DNA of 38,175 nt from Halomonas icarae. GTDB lineage: Bacteria > Pseudomonadota > Gammaproteobacteria > Pseudomonadales > Halomonadaceae. A model generated the notes under the pieces. The model made no database searches. It saw only the letters and a program-made list of their open reading frames with translations, and was not told where the DNA came from. Numbering within the stretch: the stretch's first letter is position 1; each line of letters opens with the position of its first letter. The stretch is from assembly GCF_009901955.1 (NCBI RefSeq), contig NZ_WUTS01000001.1, forward strand, positions 3,380,379 to 3,418,553, read 5' to 3'. Made by a program: the position numbers and the translations under genes. Shown here piece after piece: positions 9,001 through 18,053 of this stretch.

Positions 9001-10344
9001 ATGCCTGCCTCCCTGCTGCAGCACCCCTTTATGAGCCAAACCGCACTGAGCCAGTGCAATGCCCAGGCGATGGTGAAGGCCATGCTGGCCTTCGAACTGG
9101 GCCTCGCCGAGGTTCAGGAGGCCAGCGGCGCCGTGCCAGCCGGCGTCAGCCGTTCCATGCGCGAGAGCCTCGAGGCGCATGTCTTCGATAGCGAGGCGAT
9201 CGCTGCCGGCATCGCCAGCGGTGGCAATGCGGCCATTCCCTTCGTCAAGCAGGCACGGTCGGCACTGCCCGATGACCTCAGGCGCTACTTCCATCAGGGA
9301 GCCACCAGTCAGGACGTGGTAGATAGCGCCTTGATGCTGCTGCTCAAGCCACGCCTGGTGGCGTTGGAGTCTCTGCTAGTGCGATGCCGCAGTGCCGCCA
9401 TCTCGCTGATGGAGGCCCATGCCGGCACGGTGATGGTGGGACGAACGCTGATGCAACAGGCGCTGCCGATCACCTTCGGGGTCAAGGTGGCCCACTGGGC
9501 GGTAGGGCTGGAGCAGGCGCGTCGCCGTTTGGCGGCAATCGAACTACCGGTACAGTTCGGCGGGGCAGTGGGCGTGCACTCCGGTTTGGAAGGGGCTGGC
9601 GGGGACAACCTGGGGCTCATCTTCATGGACGCCCTCGCCGGACGGTTGGGGCTCGATGTTCCAATACTGCCCTGGCATACCGACCGTCAACCAGTCCACG
9701 CCTTGGGTACCGCCCTGGATGCGGTGGCCGGAGCCGCCGAGAAACTTGCCCTGGATGTGTCGCTGCTGACCCAGACGGAGGTCGGCGAGGTCGCCGAGCC
9801 TTCGGCTCCAGGCATGGGGGAGTCCTCCTCCATGCCTCACAAGCGCAATCCAGTGCGCTGCGCGCTGATTCGCGGTGCGGCCCGCCAGGTGCATGGCCAT
9901 ACCACGGTGCTGCTCAACGCCGCCGCCCAGCCGCTGGAACGGGGGCTGGGAGAGTGGCATGCCGAATGGTCACCGCTGATCGATAGCGCCCTGCTGCTGG
10001 AGGGGGCGCTGGAGCAGGCGGCAGTGCTGCTCGAGGGCCTGGAGGTGCATCCCGAGGCGATGCGGCGCAATTTGGCGGTAACGGGTGGGGGCATCATGGC
10101 CGAGCCGGTCGCCAAGCTGCTGGTGCCGACCCAGGGGCCCGATGTTGCCAAGCGGATTAGCGCCGAGGCCGCCGAAACAGCGCGCCTTCAAGGCATTGCC
10201 TATGCCGACGCCATTAATTGCCACCCCGAGGTCCGGGGTCGACTGGAAGCAGAGACGGTCGCCCGGGCAACGAATCCCGCCTTGTACCTTGGTAGCAGCA
10301 AGGATCAGGTACAGCGTGCCAGGAACTGGTTGCTTGACGGTTAA
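9001..10344 (+). CDS. pcaB: 3-carboxy-cis,cis-muconate cycloisomerase
   Basis: A 447-residue cytoplasmic enzyme that lactonises 3-carboxy-cis,cis-muconate to 4-carboxymuconolactone, the second step after protocatechuate ring cleavage. It belongs to the fumarase/aspartase superfamily. The signature GMGESSSMPHKRNP is at residues 271-284, with HQGATSQDVVDSA near 98-110 as the second conserved region and the bacterial PcaB start LLQHPFMS. Length is normal. It diverges from pcaR across an operator-bearing region of 193 bases and is followed by a clear hairpin, so it is probably a single-gene transcript separate from pcaIJFDC. Confidence 0.93.
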   Translation: MPASLLQHPFMSQTALSQCNAQAMVKAMLAFELGLAEVQEASGAVPAGVSRSMRESLEAHVFDSEAIAAGIASGGNAAIPFVKQARSALPDDLRRYFHQGATSQDVVDSALMLLLKPRLVALESLLVRCRSAAISLMEAHAGTVMVGRTLMQQALPITFGVKVAHWAVGLEQARRRLAAIELPVQFGGAVGVHSGLEGAGGDNLGLIFMDALAGRLGLDVPILPWHTDRQPVHALGTALDAVAGAAEKLALDVSLLTQTEVGEVAEPSAPGMGESSSMPHKRNPVRCALIRGAARQVHGHTTVLLNAAAQPLERGLGEWHAEWSPLIDSALLLEGALEQAAVLLEGLEVHPEAMRRNLAVTGGGIMAEPVAKLLVPTQGPDVAKRISAEAAETARLQGIAYADAINCHPEVRGRLEAETVARATNPALYLGSSKDQVQRARNWLLDG

Positions 10345-10378
10345 GATTATGAAAATAAATGGAAAATAATCGTTAGCT

Positions 10379-10409
10379 ACGAGGGAGGCAGTGCCTCCCT
10401 CGTGTGATT
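10379..10409 (+). terminator. Terminator-like hairpin after pcaB
   Basis: Twelve-base arms ACGAGGGAGGCA (10379-10390) and TGCCTCCCTCGT (10392-10403) form a long perfect inverted repeat, followed by a weak T stretch (GTGATTT). It separates pcaB from the pcaIJ promoter. Confidence 0.65.
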
Positions 10410-10454
10410 TAAATGGTAGCCAAATTGACGATATGGGTAATGGCGGAGTAGATT

Positions 10455-10491
10455 GTTCGTATCACAAATCAAAGTTCGCTTAGCGAACTTT
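10455..10491 (+). promoter_or_regulatory. Probable PcaR/PcaU-type operator of pcaIJ
   Basis: A perfect palindrome AAAGTTCG-CTTAG-CGAACTTT (10471-10491) is preceded by a third GTTCG half at 10455-10459, in direct orientation and 19 bases from the next GTTCG. A palindrome plus one direct repeat is the arrangement described for the Acinetobacter PcaU operator. The site ends 27 bases before the pcaI start codon, so it probably overlaps or adjoins the promoter and transcript start. Confidence 0.7.
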
Positions 10492-10518
10492 GCAAGAGAA
10501 ACCGCCAGGAGAAACCCC

Positions 10519-11349
10519 ATGGCTGAGTTCCTGAGCCTGCATGATGCGGTGGCGCGCTACGTCGAGGACGGCGCTACCGTGGCCATGGAGGGCTTTACCC
10601 ATCTGATTCCCTTCGCCGCGGGCCACGAAGTGATCCGCCAGAAGAAGCGTGACCTGACCCTGATACGCATGACGCCCGACCTGGTGTATGACCAGCTGAT
10701 CGGCGCCGGCTGCGCCAAGAAGGTGATCTTCTCCTGGGGCGGTAACCCCGGGGTGGGCTCCTTGCATCGCCTGCGCGACGCAGTAGAAAAGGGTTGGCCC
10801 CACAAGGTCGAGATTCTCGAGCATAGCCATGCCGCCATGGCCTGCGCCTTCGAAGCCGGTGCGGCGGGGCTGCCACTGGCCGTGTTGCGTGGCTATGTAG
10901 GCAGTGAACTGCCGAGCGTCAATGATCAGATCAAGTTTATCGAGTGCCCCTTTACCGGCGAGCGACTGGCCGCGGTACCCTCGGTGCGTCCGGACGTCTC
11001 CATCGTCCATGCTCAGAAGGCCGATCGCGCCGGCAACGTGCTGGTGGAAGGCATCGTCGGCGTCCAGAAGGAGGCGGTACTGGCCGCCAGAAAGAGTATC
11101 GTTACGGTCGAGGAGGTCGTGGAGGATCTGCGCAGCGAGCCGGGCTACCACCCCAACGCTTGCATCCTCCCCGGCTGGGCCATCGACGCCATCGCCGTGG
11201 CCGAGCAGGGCTCGCTGCCCTCCTATGCCCATGGTTACTACCCGCGCAACAACGCCTTCTACAAGGAGTGGGATGCCATCGCCAGGGATCGCGACACCTT
11301 CACGGCCTGGATCGAAGAGAATGTCATGAACGCAGGAGGAAACGCCTGA
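10519..11349 (+). CDS. pcaI: 3-oxoadipate CoA-transferase, alpha subunit
   Basis: A 276-residue subunit of the enzyme that moves CoA from succinyl-CoA to beta-ketoadipate. The family I CoA-transferase alpha pattern is present: opening MAEFLSLHDAV, FTHLIPFAAGHEVIRQK, and the glycine-rich SWGGNPGVGSLHR region. The start at 10519 has CAGGAG 8 bases upstream; the frame is open further left only through the operator. Its stop overlaps the ATG of pcaJ (TGATG), so the two subunits are made in equal amounts by coupled translation. Confidence 0.93.
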   Translation: MAEFLSLHDAVARYVEDGATVAMEGFTHLIPFAAGHEVIRQKKRDLTLIRMTPDLVYDQLIGAGCAKKVIFSWGGNPGVGSLHRLRDAVEKGWPHKVEILEHSHAAMACAFEAGAAGLPLAVLRGYVGSELPSVNDQIKFIECPFTGERLAAVPSVRPDVSIVHAQKADRAGNVLVEGIVGVQKEAVLAARKSIVTVEEVVEDLRSEPGYHPNACILPGWAIDAIAVAEQGSLPSYAHGYYPRNNAFYKEWDAIARDRDTFTAWIEENVMNAGGNA

Positions 11350-12137
11350 TGAGTGCCGCCGACAAGCGTCTGGACTACACCTCTTCCGAGATGATGACAG
11401 TGACTGCGGCCCGTGCCCTGGAGAACGGCACCACCTGCTTCGTCGGTATCGGCCTGCCCTCAGAGGCAGCCAACCTGGCGCGCCTGACCCACGCCCCTGA
11501 CGTGGTGCTGATCTATGAGTCCGGGACCCTGCAGACCAAGCCCGATGTGTTGCCGCTCTCCATCGGCGACGGCGAGCTGGCCGAGACGGCCCTGACCACC
11601 GTGGCGGTGCCGGAGATGTTTCGCTACTGGCTGCAGGGCGGCAAGATCGATGTGGGTTTTCTAGGCACCGCCCAGATCGATCGCTACTGCAACCTCAACA
11701 CTACCCTGATCGGCGACTACCGAGAGCCGAAGGTACGCCTGCCGGGTGGCGGGGGAGCGCCGGAGATCGCAACGAATGCCGGTGAAGTGTTTATCACCCT
11801 GAAGCACTCCAGGCGTGCCTTCGTGGACGAGGTCGACTTCGTCACCACGCTGGGCTTCGGTCGCGACGGCAAGGGCCGTGAGGGCGTACCCAATATCGGC
11901 AAGGGGCCGACCCGGGTGATTACCGACCTCTGTGTGATGAAGCCCGACCCCGAGACCAGAGAATTGGTCGTGGTCTCGCTCCATCCGGGAGTCACCCCCG
12001 AGCAGGTCCAGGAAGCGACCGGCTGGGAGATTCGCTTTGCCGAGGTACTCGAGAGCACCCCCGAGCCCAGCGAGAAAGAGCTCGAGATCCTGCGCGAGCT
12101 GAAAGCGCGTACCGAACGAGCCCATGCCGGCCAGTAA
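11349..12137 (+). CDS. pcaJ: 3-oxoadipate CoA-transferase, beta subunit
   Basis: A 262-residue partner of PcaI. It carries GIGLPSEAANLAR near residue 35, the IYESG segment that holds the catalytic glutamate in this family, LPLSIGDGELAETALTTV, and the glycine-rich RLPGGGGAPEIATNAGEVF. The start codon shares a base with the pcaI stop and has AGGAGGA upstream inside pcaI. The sequence matches PcaJ of pseudomonads over its whole length. It is followed by pcaF after 18 bases. Confidence 0.93.
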   Translation: MSAADKRLDYTSSEMMTVTAARALENGTTCFVGIGLPSEAANLARLTHAPDVVLIYESGTLQTKPDVLPLSIGDGELAETALTTVAVPEMFRYWLQGGKIDVGFLGTAQIDRYCNLNTTLIGDYREPKVRLPGGGGAPEIATNAGEVFITLKHSRRAFVDEVDFVTTLGFGRDGKGREGVPNIGKGPTRVITDLCVMKPDPETRELVVVSLHPGVTPEQVQEATGWEIRFAEVLESTPEPSEKELEILRELKARTERAHAGQ

Positions 12138-12155
12138 GCCGATCAGGAGAGTCAC

Positions 12156-13358
12156 ATGACCGACGTATTCCTCTGCCATCCACGCCGCACCGCCGTGGGC
12201 CGCTTCGGCGGTACCCTTGCAAGCGTGCGTCCCGACGACATGGCCGCCACCATCTTCAAGGCGGTATTGGCCGAGGCGCCGGGTCTTGAGCCGGCGGCCA
12301 TCGAAGAGGTTTTCATGGGTTGTGCCAACCAGGCCGGTGAGGACAACCGCAATGTGGCACGCATGTCCGCGTTGCTGGCGGGCCTGCCGACCTCGGTGCC
12401 GGGTACCACCCTGAACCGCCTGTGCGGCTCCGGCATGGATGCGGTGGGCACGGCCTTCCGTGCCATCAAGGCCGGCGAGATGGACCTGGCCCTGGCCGGT
12501 GGCGTGGAGTCCATGTCCCGCGCCCCCTATGTGATGGGCAAGGCCGATAGCGCCTTCTCCCGGGGGCAGAAGATCGAGGACACCACCATCGGCTGGCGCT
12601 TCATCAACCCTCAGATGAAGAAGGCCTATGGCGTGGACTCCATGCCCGAGACCGCCGAGAACGTGGCCGAGCAGTTCAGCATCTCCCGTGAGGACCAGGA
12701 CGCCTTCGCCCTGCGCTCCCAGCAGAAGGCCGCCGCGGCACAGCAGGCCGGGCGGTTCAAGGAAGAGATTACCGCCATCGAGATCCCGCGCCGCAAGCAG
12801 GGGCCGCTGATCTTCGACCAGGATGAGCATCTGCGCGCGACCAGCCTCGAGAAGCTTTCCGGCCTGCCGACGCCCTTCCGTGAGGGCGGCAGCGTCACCG
12901 CCGGCAACGCCTCGGGCGTCAACGACGGCGCCGCCGCCATGCTGGTGGCAAGTACCGTCGCGGTCGAGCGGCATGGGCTGACGCCCATGGCGAAGATTCT
13001 CGGCATGGCCACCGCCGGTGTCGAGCCACGCATCATGGGCTATGGTCCGGTGCCGGCGGTCAACCGCCTGCTCGAGCGCACCGGCGTGTCCCTCGATGAG
13101 GTCGAGGTGATCGAGCTCAACGAGGCCTTCGCCGCCCAGGCGTTGGCCTGCATGCGCGATCTGGGCATTGCCGACGATGACCCGCGGGTCAATCCCAACG
13201 GTGGCGCCATCGCCCTGGGGCACCCGCTGGGCATGTCCGGTGCGCGCCTGTTGCTGACCGCCGCCCATGAGCTGCAGAAGAGCGGCAAGCGCTATGCGCT
13301 ATGCACCATGTGCGTGGGCGTGGGTCAGGGCATTGCGACCCTGATCGAACGGGTATGA
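12156..13358 (+). CDS. pcaF: 3-oxoadipyl-CoA thiolase
   Basis: A 400-residue thiolase splitting beta-ketoadipyl-CoA into succinyl-CoA and acetyl-CoA, the final pathway step. The nucleophile is Cys90 in [11 protein letters not shown]. The other catalytic residues are His356 in [11 protein letters not shown] and Cys386 in [10 protein letters not shown]. The context between pcaIJ and pcaDC points to PcaF rather than a fatty-acid thiolase. Length is typical. TCAGGAGA precedes the ATG. Confidence 0.93.
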   Translation: MTDVFLCHPRRTAVGRFGGTLASVRPDDMAATIFKAVLAEAPGLEPAAIEEVFMGCANQAGEDNRNVARMSALLAGLPTSVPGTTLNRLCGSGMDAVGTAFRAIKAGEMDLALAGGVESMSRAPYVMGKADSAFSRGQKIEDTTIGWRFINPQMKKAYGVDSMPETAENVAEQFSISREDQDAFALRSQQKAAAAQQAGRFKEEITAIEIPRRKQGPLIFDQDEHLRATSLEKLSGLPTPFREGGSVTAGNASGVNDGAAAMLVASTVAVERHGLTPMAKILGMATAGVEPRIMGYGPVPAVNRLLERTGVSLDEVEVIELNEAFAAQALACMRDLGIADDDPRVNPNGGAIALGHPLGMSGARLLLTAAHELQKSGKRYALCTMCVGVGQGIATLIERV

Positions 13359-13371
13359 CAGGAGACTTTAT

Positions 13372-14550
13372 ATGGCATTTCTGACTATCAACGGGCGCAG
13401 CGTTGCCTATCGTCTGTTAGGTCCCAAGGCCAACCCGCTGGTCGTGCTGGCGCACCCACTGGGCATGAGTCAGGCGGTATGGGATGACGTGCTGCCGATG
13501 CTGCTGCCGCGCTATCGCGTGCTGACCTGGGACCTGCCCGGCCATGGGGCCAGCCAGGCCTGGGGAGAAGGGGCCATCACGCCTGCCGCACTCGCCGAAG
13601 AGGTTCTGGCTCTGGCTAGCCATGCCGGCGCCGAGCGTTTCCACTATGCCGGCACCTCCATCGGCGGCGCGGTGGGCCAGCAGCTGATCGCCGAACATGC
13701 AGAGCGCCTGCTTACCGCCACCCTGACCAACACCGGAGCCGTGATCGGCAACGCCGAGCTGTGGAACACCCGAGCCGGCCGAGTGCGCCAGGAGGGGCTG
13801 GCGGCGATGTCCGAGGAGATCGTCCCGCGCTGGTTCGCTCCTGCCTGCTTCGAGGCAGAGCCGGCCCTCAAGGCGGGCTGGTGCACCCAGATGGGGCGTG
13901 GTGACGACGAGGCCTACGCCAAGCTCTGCGAGATGCTGGGTCGCGACACCTTCACCGGCAAGCTGTCGGGGAAGGGCGTCAAGGTACAGCTGCTGGGTGG
14001 AAGCGAGGACCTGGCCACCCCGCCGGCGACTCTCGAGGCCCTGGCCGAAGAGCTCGATGGCGCCCCCCTGGAGATCCTCGATGGCGTGGGTCATGTGCCC
14101 TCCGTGGAGGTGCCGGAGCTGTTTGCCGAGAAGCTGCTGGCGGTGCTGGCCGTGGACCTGGGGGACGTGGGCTCCAGAGGCGTCGACTATACCACCGGTC
14201 TCGCTACTCGCAAGCAGGTACTGGGCGAGGAGCATGTGGCACGCTCCACCGCGAATGCCAACAGCCTGGATGCCCCCTTCCAGCAGATGATCACCCGCCT
14301 GGCCTGGGGGGAGTTGTGGAGCAACGAGGACCTGACCCGTCGCGAGCGCAGCATGATCACCACCGGCATCCTTGCCGCCCTGGGGCGTGAAGAGCTGACC
14401 CTGCACCTCAAGACGGCGAAGCGTATCGGGCTATCCGAGTCGGAGCTGCGCCAGGTGCTGATGCATGTGGCCATCTATGGCGGCGTGCCGGCAGCCAACC
14501 ACGCCTTTGCACTGGCCAAGGAGCTGGGGTGGGGCGAAACGGCGGAGTGA
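13372..14550 (+). CDS. pcaDC: Fused 3-oxoadipate enol-lactonase/4-carboxymuconolactone decarboxylase (PcaD-PcaC, PcaL type)
   Basis: A 392-residue two-domain protein doing consecutive steps. Residues 1-260 form a PcaD alpha/beta hydrolase with Ser96 in GTSIGG, Asp214 in GSEDLATPP and His242 in GVGHVPS. Residues about 265-392 form a PcaC carboxymuconolactone decarboxylase with GLATRKQVLGEEHVAR and the closing AIYGGVPAANHAF. The pathway order is decarboxylase first, then lactonase, so the fusion would pass the unstable enol-lactone between domains. Such fusions (PcaL) are known in actinomycetes and some proteobacteria. The join near residue 262 is clean, with no frameshift. It follows pcaF by 13 bases. 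Confidence 0.93.
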   Translation: MAFLTINGRSVAYRLLGPKANPLVVLAHPLGMSQAVWDDVLPMLLPRYRVLTWDLPGHGASQAWGEGAITPAALAEEVLALASHAGAERFHYAGTSIGGAVGQQLIAEHAERLLTATLTNTGAVIGNAELWNTRAGRVRQEGLAAMSEEIVPRWFAPACFEAEPALKAGWCTQMGRGDDEAYAKLCEMLGRDTFTGKLSGKGVKVQLLGGSEDLATPPATLEALAEELDGAPLEILDGVGHVPSVEVPELFAEKLLAVLAVDLGDVGSRGVDYTTGLATRKQVLGEEHVARSTANANSLDAPFQQMITRLAWGELWSNEDLTRRERSMITTGILAALGREELTLHLKTAKRIGLSESELRQVLMHVAIYGGVPAANHAFALAKELGWGETAE

Positions 14551-14638
14551 TCCGCTGGTGGGCTTCAAGACCTGGCAGGCATGCGTATGGCATATGGCAA
14601 TACCGTAAGGTCGCCATCTCGATAACAGGAGGTCTGGT

Positions 14639-15553
14639 GTGCTCAATGCGCGGATCAAGCTCCGTCATATCCAGGCCTTCCTGGAGGTGGCTCGCCAGCG
14701 AAGCTTTGCCCGGGCCGCCGAGCGGATGTCGATCACACAGCCGGGGGTCTCCAAGACCATTCGGGAGCTCGAGGAGATCACCGATGCCAGTCTCTTCGAA
14801 CGTACCCCCCGTGGCGTCTCCCTGACAGAGGCCGGCCTGACCCTGCTGAGGCATGCCGGCCCGGCGCTGCGTGCCCTGGAAGAGGGAGTGGGTGCACTAG
14901 GTGAGGAACACGCCGGCAGCTGGTTGCGTGTCGGGGCTCTCTCCACGGTGGAGAGCCGGTTGCTGCCGGAGGCGATCCTGCGTTGGCAGGCGAGCATGGA
15001 GGGAGAGAGCGGGGTCAGTGTGGTCACCGGCCCCAGCGCCTTCCTGCTCTCTCGGTTGCGTCGTGGCGAGCTGGACCTGGTGGTGGGGCGCATGACCGAG
15101 GCGCGGGAGATCCTCGATCTTTCCTTCGAGCACCTCTTCTACCAACGCCTGGTTCTGGTGGTACGAAGCGGACATCCGCTCGCCGACAAGGCTCATCTGG
15201 AACCACATCAGTTGATGGGCTTTCCCTGGGTGCTGCCGCCCCCTCAGACCACGCTACGCCAGCGGGTGGACAGCTTCTTCGTGCGTCATGGCCTGGAGCT
15301 GCCGACGAGCCAACTCGAGACGCTTTCCCTTCCACTTGGTCGGTACTACGTCCAGGGGAGCGATGCCGTCTGGGTGGCACCGGAGGAGGCCGCATGTGGG
15401 GCGGTCGACGCGGGAGTGCTTGCCGAGCTGGCCCTGCCCCTGGAGGAGCGAGGGGGCTCGGTGGGGTTATGCATCAATACCAGCCTGGCGCCCTCGCTGG
15501 CGCTGGAGACATTCTGTGAGACGCTGCGAGGAGTGGCATCGGGCATCCCATAA
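14639..15553 (+). CDS. pcaQ: LysR family regulator of the protocatechuate genes
   Basis: A 304-residue LysR regulator. The helix-turn-helix is at about residues 20-40 (SFARAAERMSITQPGVSKTI), followed by ELEEITDASLFERTPRGV. The opening LRHIQAFLEVARQRSFARAA and the effector domain with FPWVLPPPQTTLRQRVD match PcaQ, which activates pca genes in response to 3-carboxymuconate or the carboxymuconolactone. The start is a GTG at 14639 with AGGAGGT upstream. It lies between pcaDC and pcaHG on the same strand, unlike the usual divergent LysR layout. Its stop codon lies inside the probable PcaQ operator. Confidence 0.88.
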   Translation: MLNARIKLRHIQAFLEVARQRSFARAAERMSITQPGVSKTIRELEEITDASLFERTPRGVSLTEAGLTLLRHAGPALRALEEGVGALGEEHAGSWLRVGALSTVESRLLPEAILRWQASMEGESGVSVVTGPSAFLLSRLRRGELDLVVGRMTEAREILDLSFEHLFYQRLVLVVRSGHPLADKAHLEPHQLMGFPWVLPPPQTTLRQRVDSFFVRHGLELPTSQLETLSLPLGRYYVQGSDAVWVAPEEAACGAVDAGVLAELALPLEERGGSVGLCINTSLAPSLALETFCETLRGVASGIP

Positions 15554-15568
15554 CCACTGGGTTATGGG
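15547..15568 (+). promoter_or_regulatory. Probable PcaQ operator of pcaHG, overlapping the pcaQ stop codon
   Basis: A perfect inverted repeat with 9-base arms, CCCATAACC and GGTTATGGG, separated by ACTG. Its core, ATAACC-N4-GGTTAT, matches the PcaQ motif as I recall it from Sinorhizobium (ATAACC-N4-GGTTAA). The TAA of pcaQ (15551-15553) lies inside the left arm. No T run follows, so I read it as an operator rather than a terminator. It lies 85 bases upstream of pcaH. Confidence 0.72.
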
Positions 15569-15652
15569 TGGAGCCCAAGGTGTCAATTGGCAGCCCGTGT
15601 GACTACCGTCAGACTGATCTGGGTCAACGTAATCTCCCCTGAGAGGAATGAA

Positions 15653-16381
15653 ATGCAATACGACAGCAAGCGATTCGTCGAGCGCGACCGCAACTGGCAC
15701 CCACCGGCCTATGCCCCGGGGTACAAGACCTCCGTTGCCCGGTCACCGCAGCAGGCGCTGGTCAGCATGCAGAAGCCAACGGTATCGGAGCTTTCCGGCC
15801 CCGACTTTCGGCAACTGCGAATGGGCCCACACGATAATGACCTGCTGCTGAACTTTCGTCAGGACCAGAACCAGGGGCTACCCCAGGGCGAGCGCATCAT
15901 CATGTTCGGCCGCGTGGTCGACCAGTTCGGCAAGCCGGTTCCTCATACCCTGGTGGAGATGTGGCAGGCCAACGCCGGTGGTCGCTACCGCCACCGGAAT
16001 GATAGCTACCTGGCGCCGCTGGACCCCAGCTTCGGTGGTGTGGGGCGCACCCTGACCGATGAGCAGGGCTGGTATCGCTTTCGCACCATCAAGCCGGGCC
16101 CCTACCCCTGGCCCAACGATCCCAACAGCTGGCGCCCCTCGCACATTCATGTGTCGGTGATGGGACCCTCGATCTCCACGCGCCTGATTACCCAGATGTA
16201 CTTCGAGGGCGATCCGCTGATCCCGCTGTGTCCCATCGTCCACACCCTCAAGGACCCCGAAGCCGTGGAGACCATGATAGGTCGCTTGGACATGGCCCGC
16301 AGCAAGCCCATGGACTGCCTGGCCTATCGCTTCGACCTGGTGGTGCGCGGCGAACTGCAGACCTACTTCGAAAATCAGTAA
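15653..16381 (+). CDS. pcaH: Protocatechuate 3,4-dioxygenase, beta subunit
   Basis: A 242-residue, iron-binding subunit of the intradiol dioxygenase that opens protocatechuate to 3-carboxy-cis,cis-muconate. The ferric ligands are Tyr112 (GRYRHR), Tyr151 (GPYPWPN), His164 and His166 (RPSHIHVSV); their spacing is identical to the Pseudomonas enzyme. The start at 15653 has AGAGGAATG upstream. It is followed by pcaG after 13 bases. The PcaQ-type site upstream suggests activation by PcaQ. Confidence 0.95.
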   Translation: MQYDSKRFVERDRNWHPPAYAPGYKTSVARSPQQALVSMQKPTVSELSGPDFRQLRMGPHDNDLLLNFRQDQNQGLPQGERIIMFGRVVDQFGKPVPHTLVEMWQANAGGRYRHRNDSYLAPLDPSFGGVGRTLTDEQGWYRFRTIKPGPYPWPNDPNSWRPSHIHVSVMGPSISTRLITQMYFEGDPLIPLCPIVHTLKDPEAVETMIGRLDMARSKPMDCLAYRFDLVVRGELQTYFENQ

Positions 16382-16394
16382 CAGGGGTGACGAG

Positions 16395-17027
16395 ATGAAC
16401 CAGCCGAATTCCCGACCCACCAGCGAACTGATGCTGCGTGAGACCGCCTCCCAGACCGCCGGCCCCTACGTGCATATCGGCCTGGCCCTGGCCGCCGCCG
16501 GCAACCCGACCCGCGACGAGGAGATCTGGAACGAGATGGCTCGCCCCGAGGCCGAGGGTGAGCATATCGAGGTGGTCGGCACCGTGATCGATGGCAATGG
16601 CGACCTGGTCCGCGATGCCTTTATCGAGGCCTGGCAGGCCAATAGCAATGGCGAGTATCAACCGGAATTCGACCTCGAGAAGCCGTTCAACAGCTTCGGG
16701 CGAACCGCCACCACTTTTGATCATGGCAGCGAGTGGTCACTGACTACCGTCAAACCTGGCCCCGTGGCCCACGCCAGTGGTCAGTCCCAGGCGCCGCACA
16801 TCAACCTGGCGATCTTTGCCCGCGGCATCAATATCCAGCTGCAGACTCGCCTCTACTTCGATGATGAGGCCGAGGCCAACGCCAGCTGTCCGGTGCTGTC
16901 GCGCATCGAATCGCCGACCCGCCGCCAGACGCTGATCGCCCGGCGCGAGGAGGTCGACGGCAAGGTGCGCTATCGTCTCGACATTCGCCTGCAAGGCGAG
17001 GGTGAAACGGTCTTCTTCGACTTCTGA
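16395..17027 (+). CDS. pcaG: Protocatechuate 3,4-dioxygenase, alpha subunit
   Basis: A 210-residue partner of PcaH that completes the active site without binding iron. The opening LRETASQTAGPYVHIGLA is characteristic, followed by GTVIDGNGDLVRDAFIEAWQ and APHINLAIFARGI, where the beta subunit's iron ligands are replaced. Length is normal. Together with pcaH it forms the (alpha-beta-Fe) protomer. Confidence 0.94.
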   Translation: MNQPNSRPTSELMLRETASQTAGPYVHIGLALAAAGNPTRDEEIWNEMARPEAEGEHIEVVGTVIDGNGDLVRDAFIEAWQANSNGEYQPEFDLEKPFNSFGRTATTFDHGSEWSLTTVKPGPVAHASGQSQAPHINLAIFARGINIQLQTRLYFDDEAEANASCPVLSRIESPTRRQTLIARREEVDGKVRYRLDIRLQGEGETVFFDF

Positions 17028-17063
17028 CCCGGCGCCCTGGACCTCTAGGGTTCCGGTCATCCG

Positions 17064-17083
17064 CGCCGCCCACCGGGGCGGCG
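17064..17083 (+). terminator. Hairpin between pcaG and the BKACE gene
   Basis: Eight-base perfect arms CGCCGCCC and GGGCGGCG around ACCG, with only a short TT after it. It may be a weak terminator or a stabilising 3' hairpin of the pcaHG message, letting part of the transcription reach the next gene. Confidence 0.5.
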
Positions 17084-17176
17084 TTCGGCGTCTTCGGCGC
17101 CGAGCACACGCCACGGGGGAGACGCCCCCTGATGATAATGAGCCACGGTACCGTTGCGGTACGAAGAGAGATCACC

Positions 17177-18019
17177 ATGTCTAACCCTTGCATCATCTGT
17201 GTCGCCATCACCGGCAGCCTGCCGCGCAAGGAAAACAACCCGGCCGTGCCGATCACCGTCGAGGAGCAGATCGAGAGCACCCAGGCGGCCTTCGAGGCTG
17301 GGGCGACCATCGTCCACTGCCACGTGCGCAATGTCGACCAGACGCCCAGCTCTGACCCGAAAAAGTTCGGACGCCTGCTGGAGGGGCTGAACAAGCACTG
17401 CCCAGGCATGATCGTGCAACTCTCCACCGGCGGTCGTTCAGGGGCTGGCGAGGAGCGCGGCGGCATGCTGCCGCTCAAGCCCGATATGGCCAGCCTCTCG
17501 GTGGGCTCCAACAACTTCCCCAATCGCGTCTACGAGAATCCGCCGCAGCTGGTCGACTGGCTCGCCGAGGAGATGCTCAAGTATGACATCAAGCCCGAGA
17601 TCGAGGCCTTCGATCTGTCGCATATCCACCAGGCGGTGAGCCTCTCCAAGCAGGGCAAGCTCAAGGCGCCGCTCTATGTGCAGTTCGTGATGGGGGTAAA
17701 GAACGCGATGCCGGCGGACAAGCCCACCTTCGATTTCTATATCGAGACCCTCAAGCGGCTGGCGCCCGACGCCCAGTGGTGTGGTGCCGGCATCGGTGCC
17801 AACCAGTACCTGCTCAACGAGTGGTCGATCGCCGCCGGCGGCCATACCCGCACCGGCCTCGAGGACAACGTGCGTCTCGATCGCGATAACCTTGCACCCT
17901 CCAATGCGGCCCTAGTCGAGCGCACGGTGGCGCTGTGCGAGAAGTATGAGCGCCCGGTGGCGACCTGGCAGCAGGCCCGCGAGATTCTTGGACTTTCAAT
18001 GCCTTCAGGGTCGCCCTGA
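17177..18019 (+). CDS. BKACE family beta-keto acid cleavage enzyme (Kce/DUF849)
   Basis: A 280-residue zinc enzyme of the family that condenses a beta-keto acid with acetyl-CoA to give acetoacetate and a new acyl-CoA. Zinc ligands are visible as His47 and His49 in IVHCHVR and Glu229 in GLEDNVR, with Arg225 before it; these correspond closely to His46, His48 and Glu230 of the founding Kce enzyme. STGGRSG at residues 83-89 is also typical. The start at 17177 follows AAGAGAGA. Lying 150 bases after pcaHG, it might act on beta-ketoadipate, giving succinyl-CoA and acetoacetate and bypassing PcaIJ and PcaF. That is inference; carnitine-derived or other keto acids remain possible. Confidence 0.85.
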   Translation: MSNPCIICVAITGSLPRKENNPAVPITVEEQIESTQAAFEAGATIVHCHVRNVDQTPSSDPKKFGRLLEGLNKHCPGMIVQLSTGGRSGAGEERGGMLPLKPDMASLSVGSNNFPNRVYENPPQLVDWLAEEMLKYDIKPEIEAFDLSHIHQAVSLSKQGKLKAPLYVQFVMGVKNAMPADKPTFDFYIETLKRLAPDAQWCGAGIGANQYLLNEWSIAAGGHTRTGLEDNVRLDRDNLAPSNAALVERTVALCEKYERPVATWQQAREILGLSMPSGSP

Positions 18020-18053
18020 AAATGAACCGGTGATAACGATGCCCGGCCCGTCC

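Noticed and set aside
11661..13268. Antisense open frame of 535 codons across pcaJ-pcaF
   Set aside because: Low-complexity Gly/His/Ala composition typical of the reverse frame of GC-rich genes.
15547..15568. Reading of the ATAACC/GGTTAT repeat as a terminator of pcaQ
   Set aside because: No T run follows and the sequence fits the PcaQ operator; part of it may still form a hairpin in RNA.
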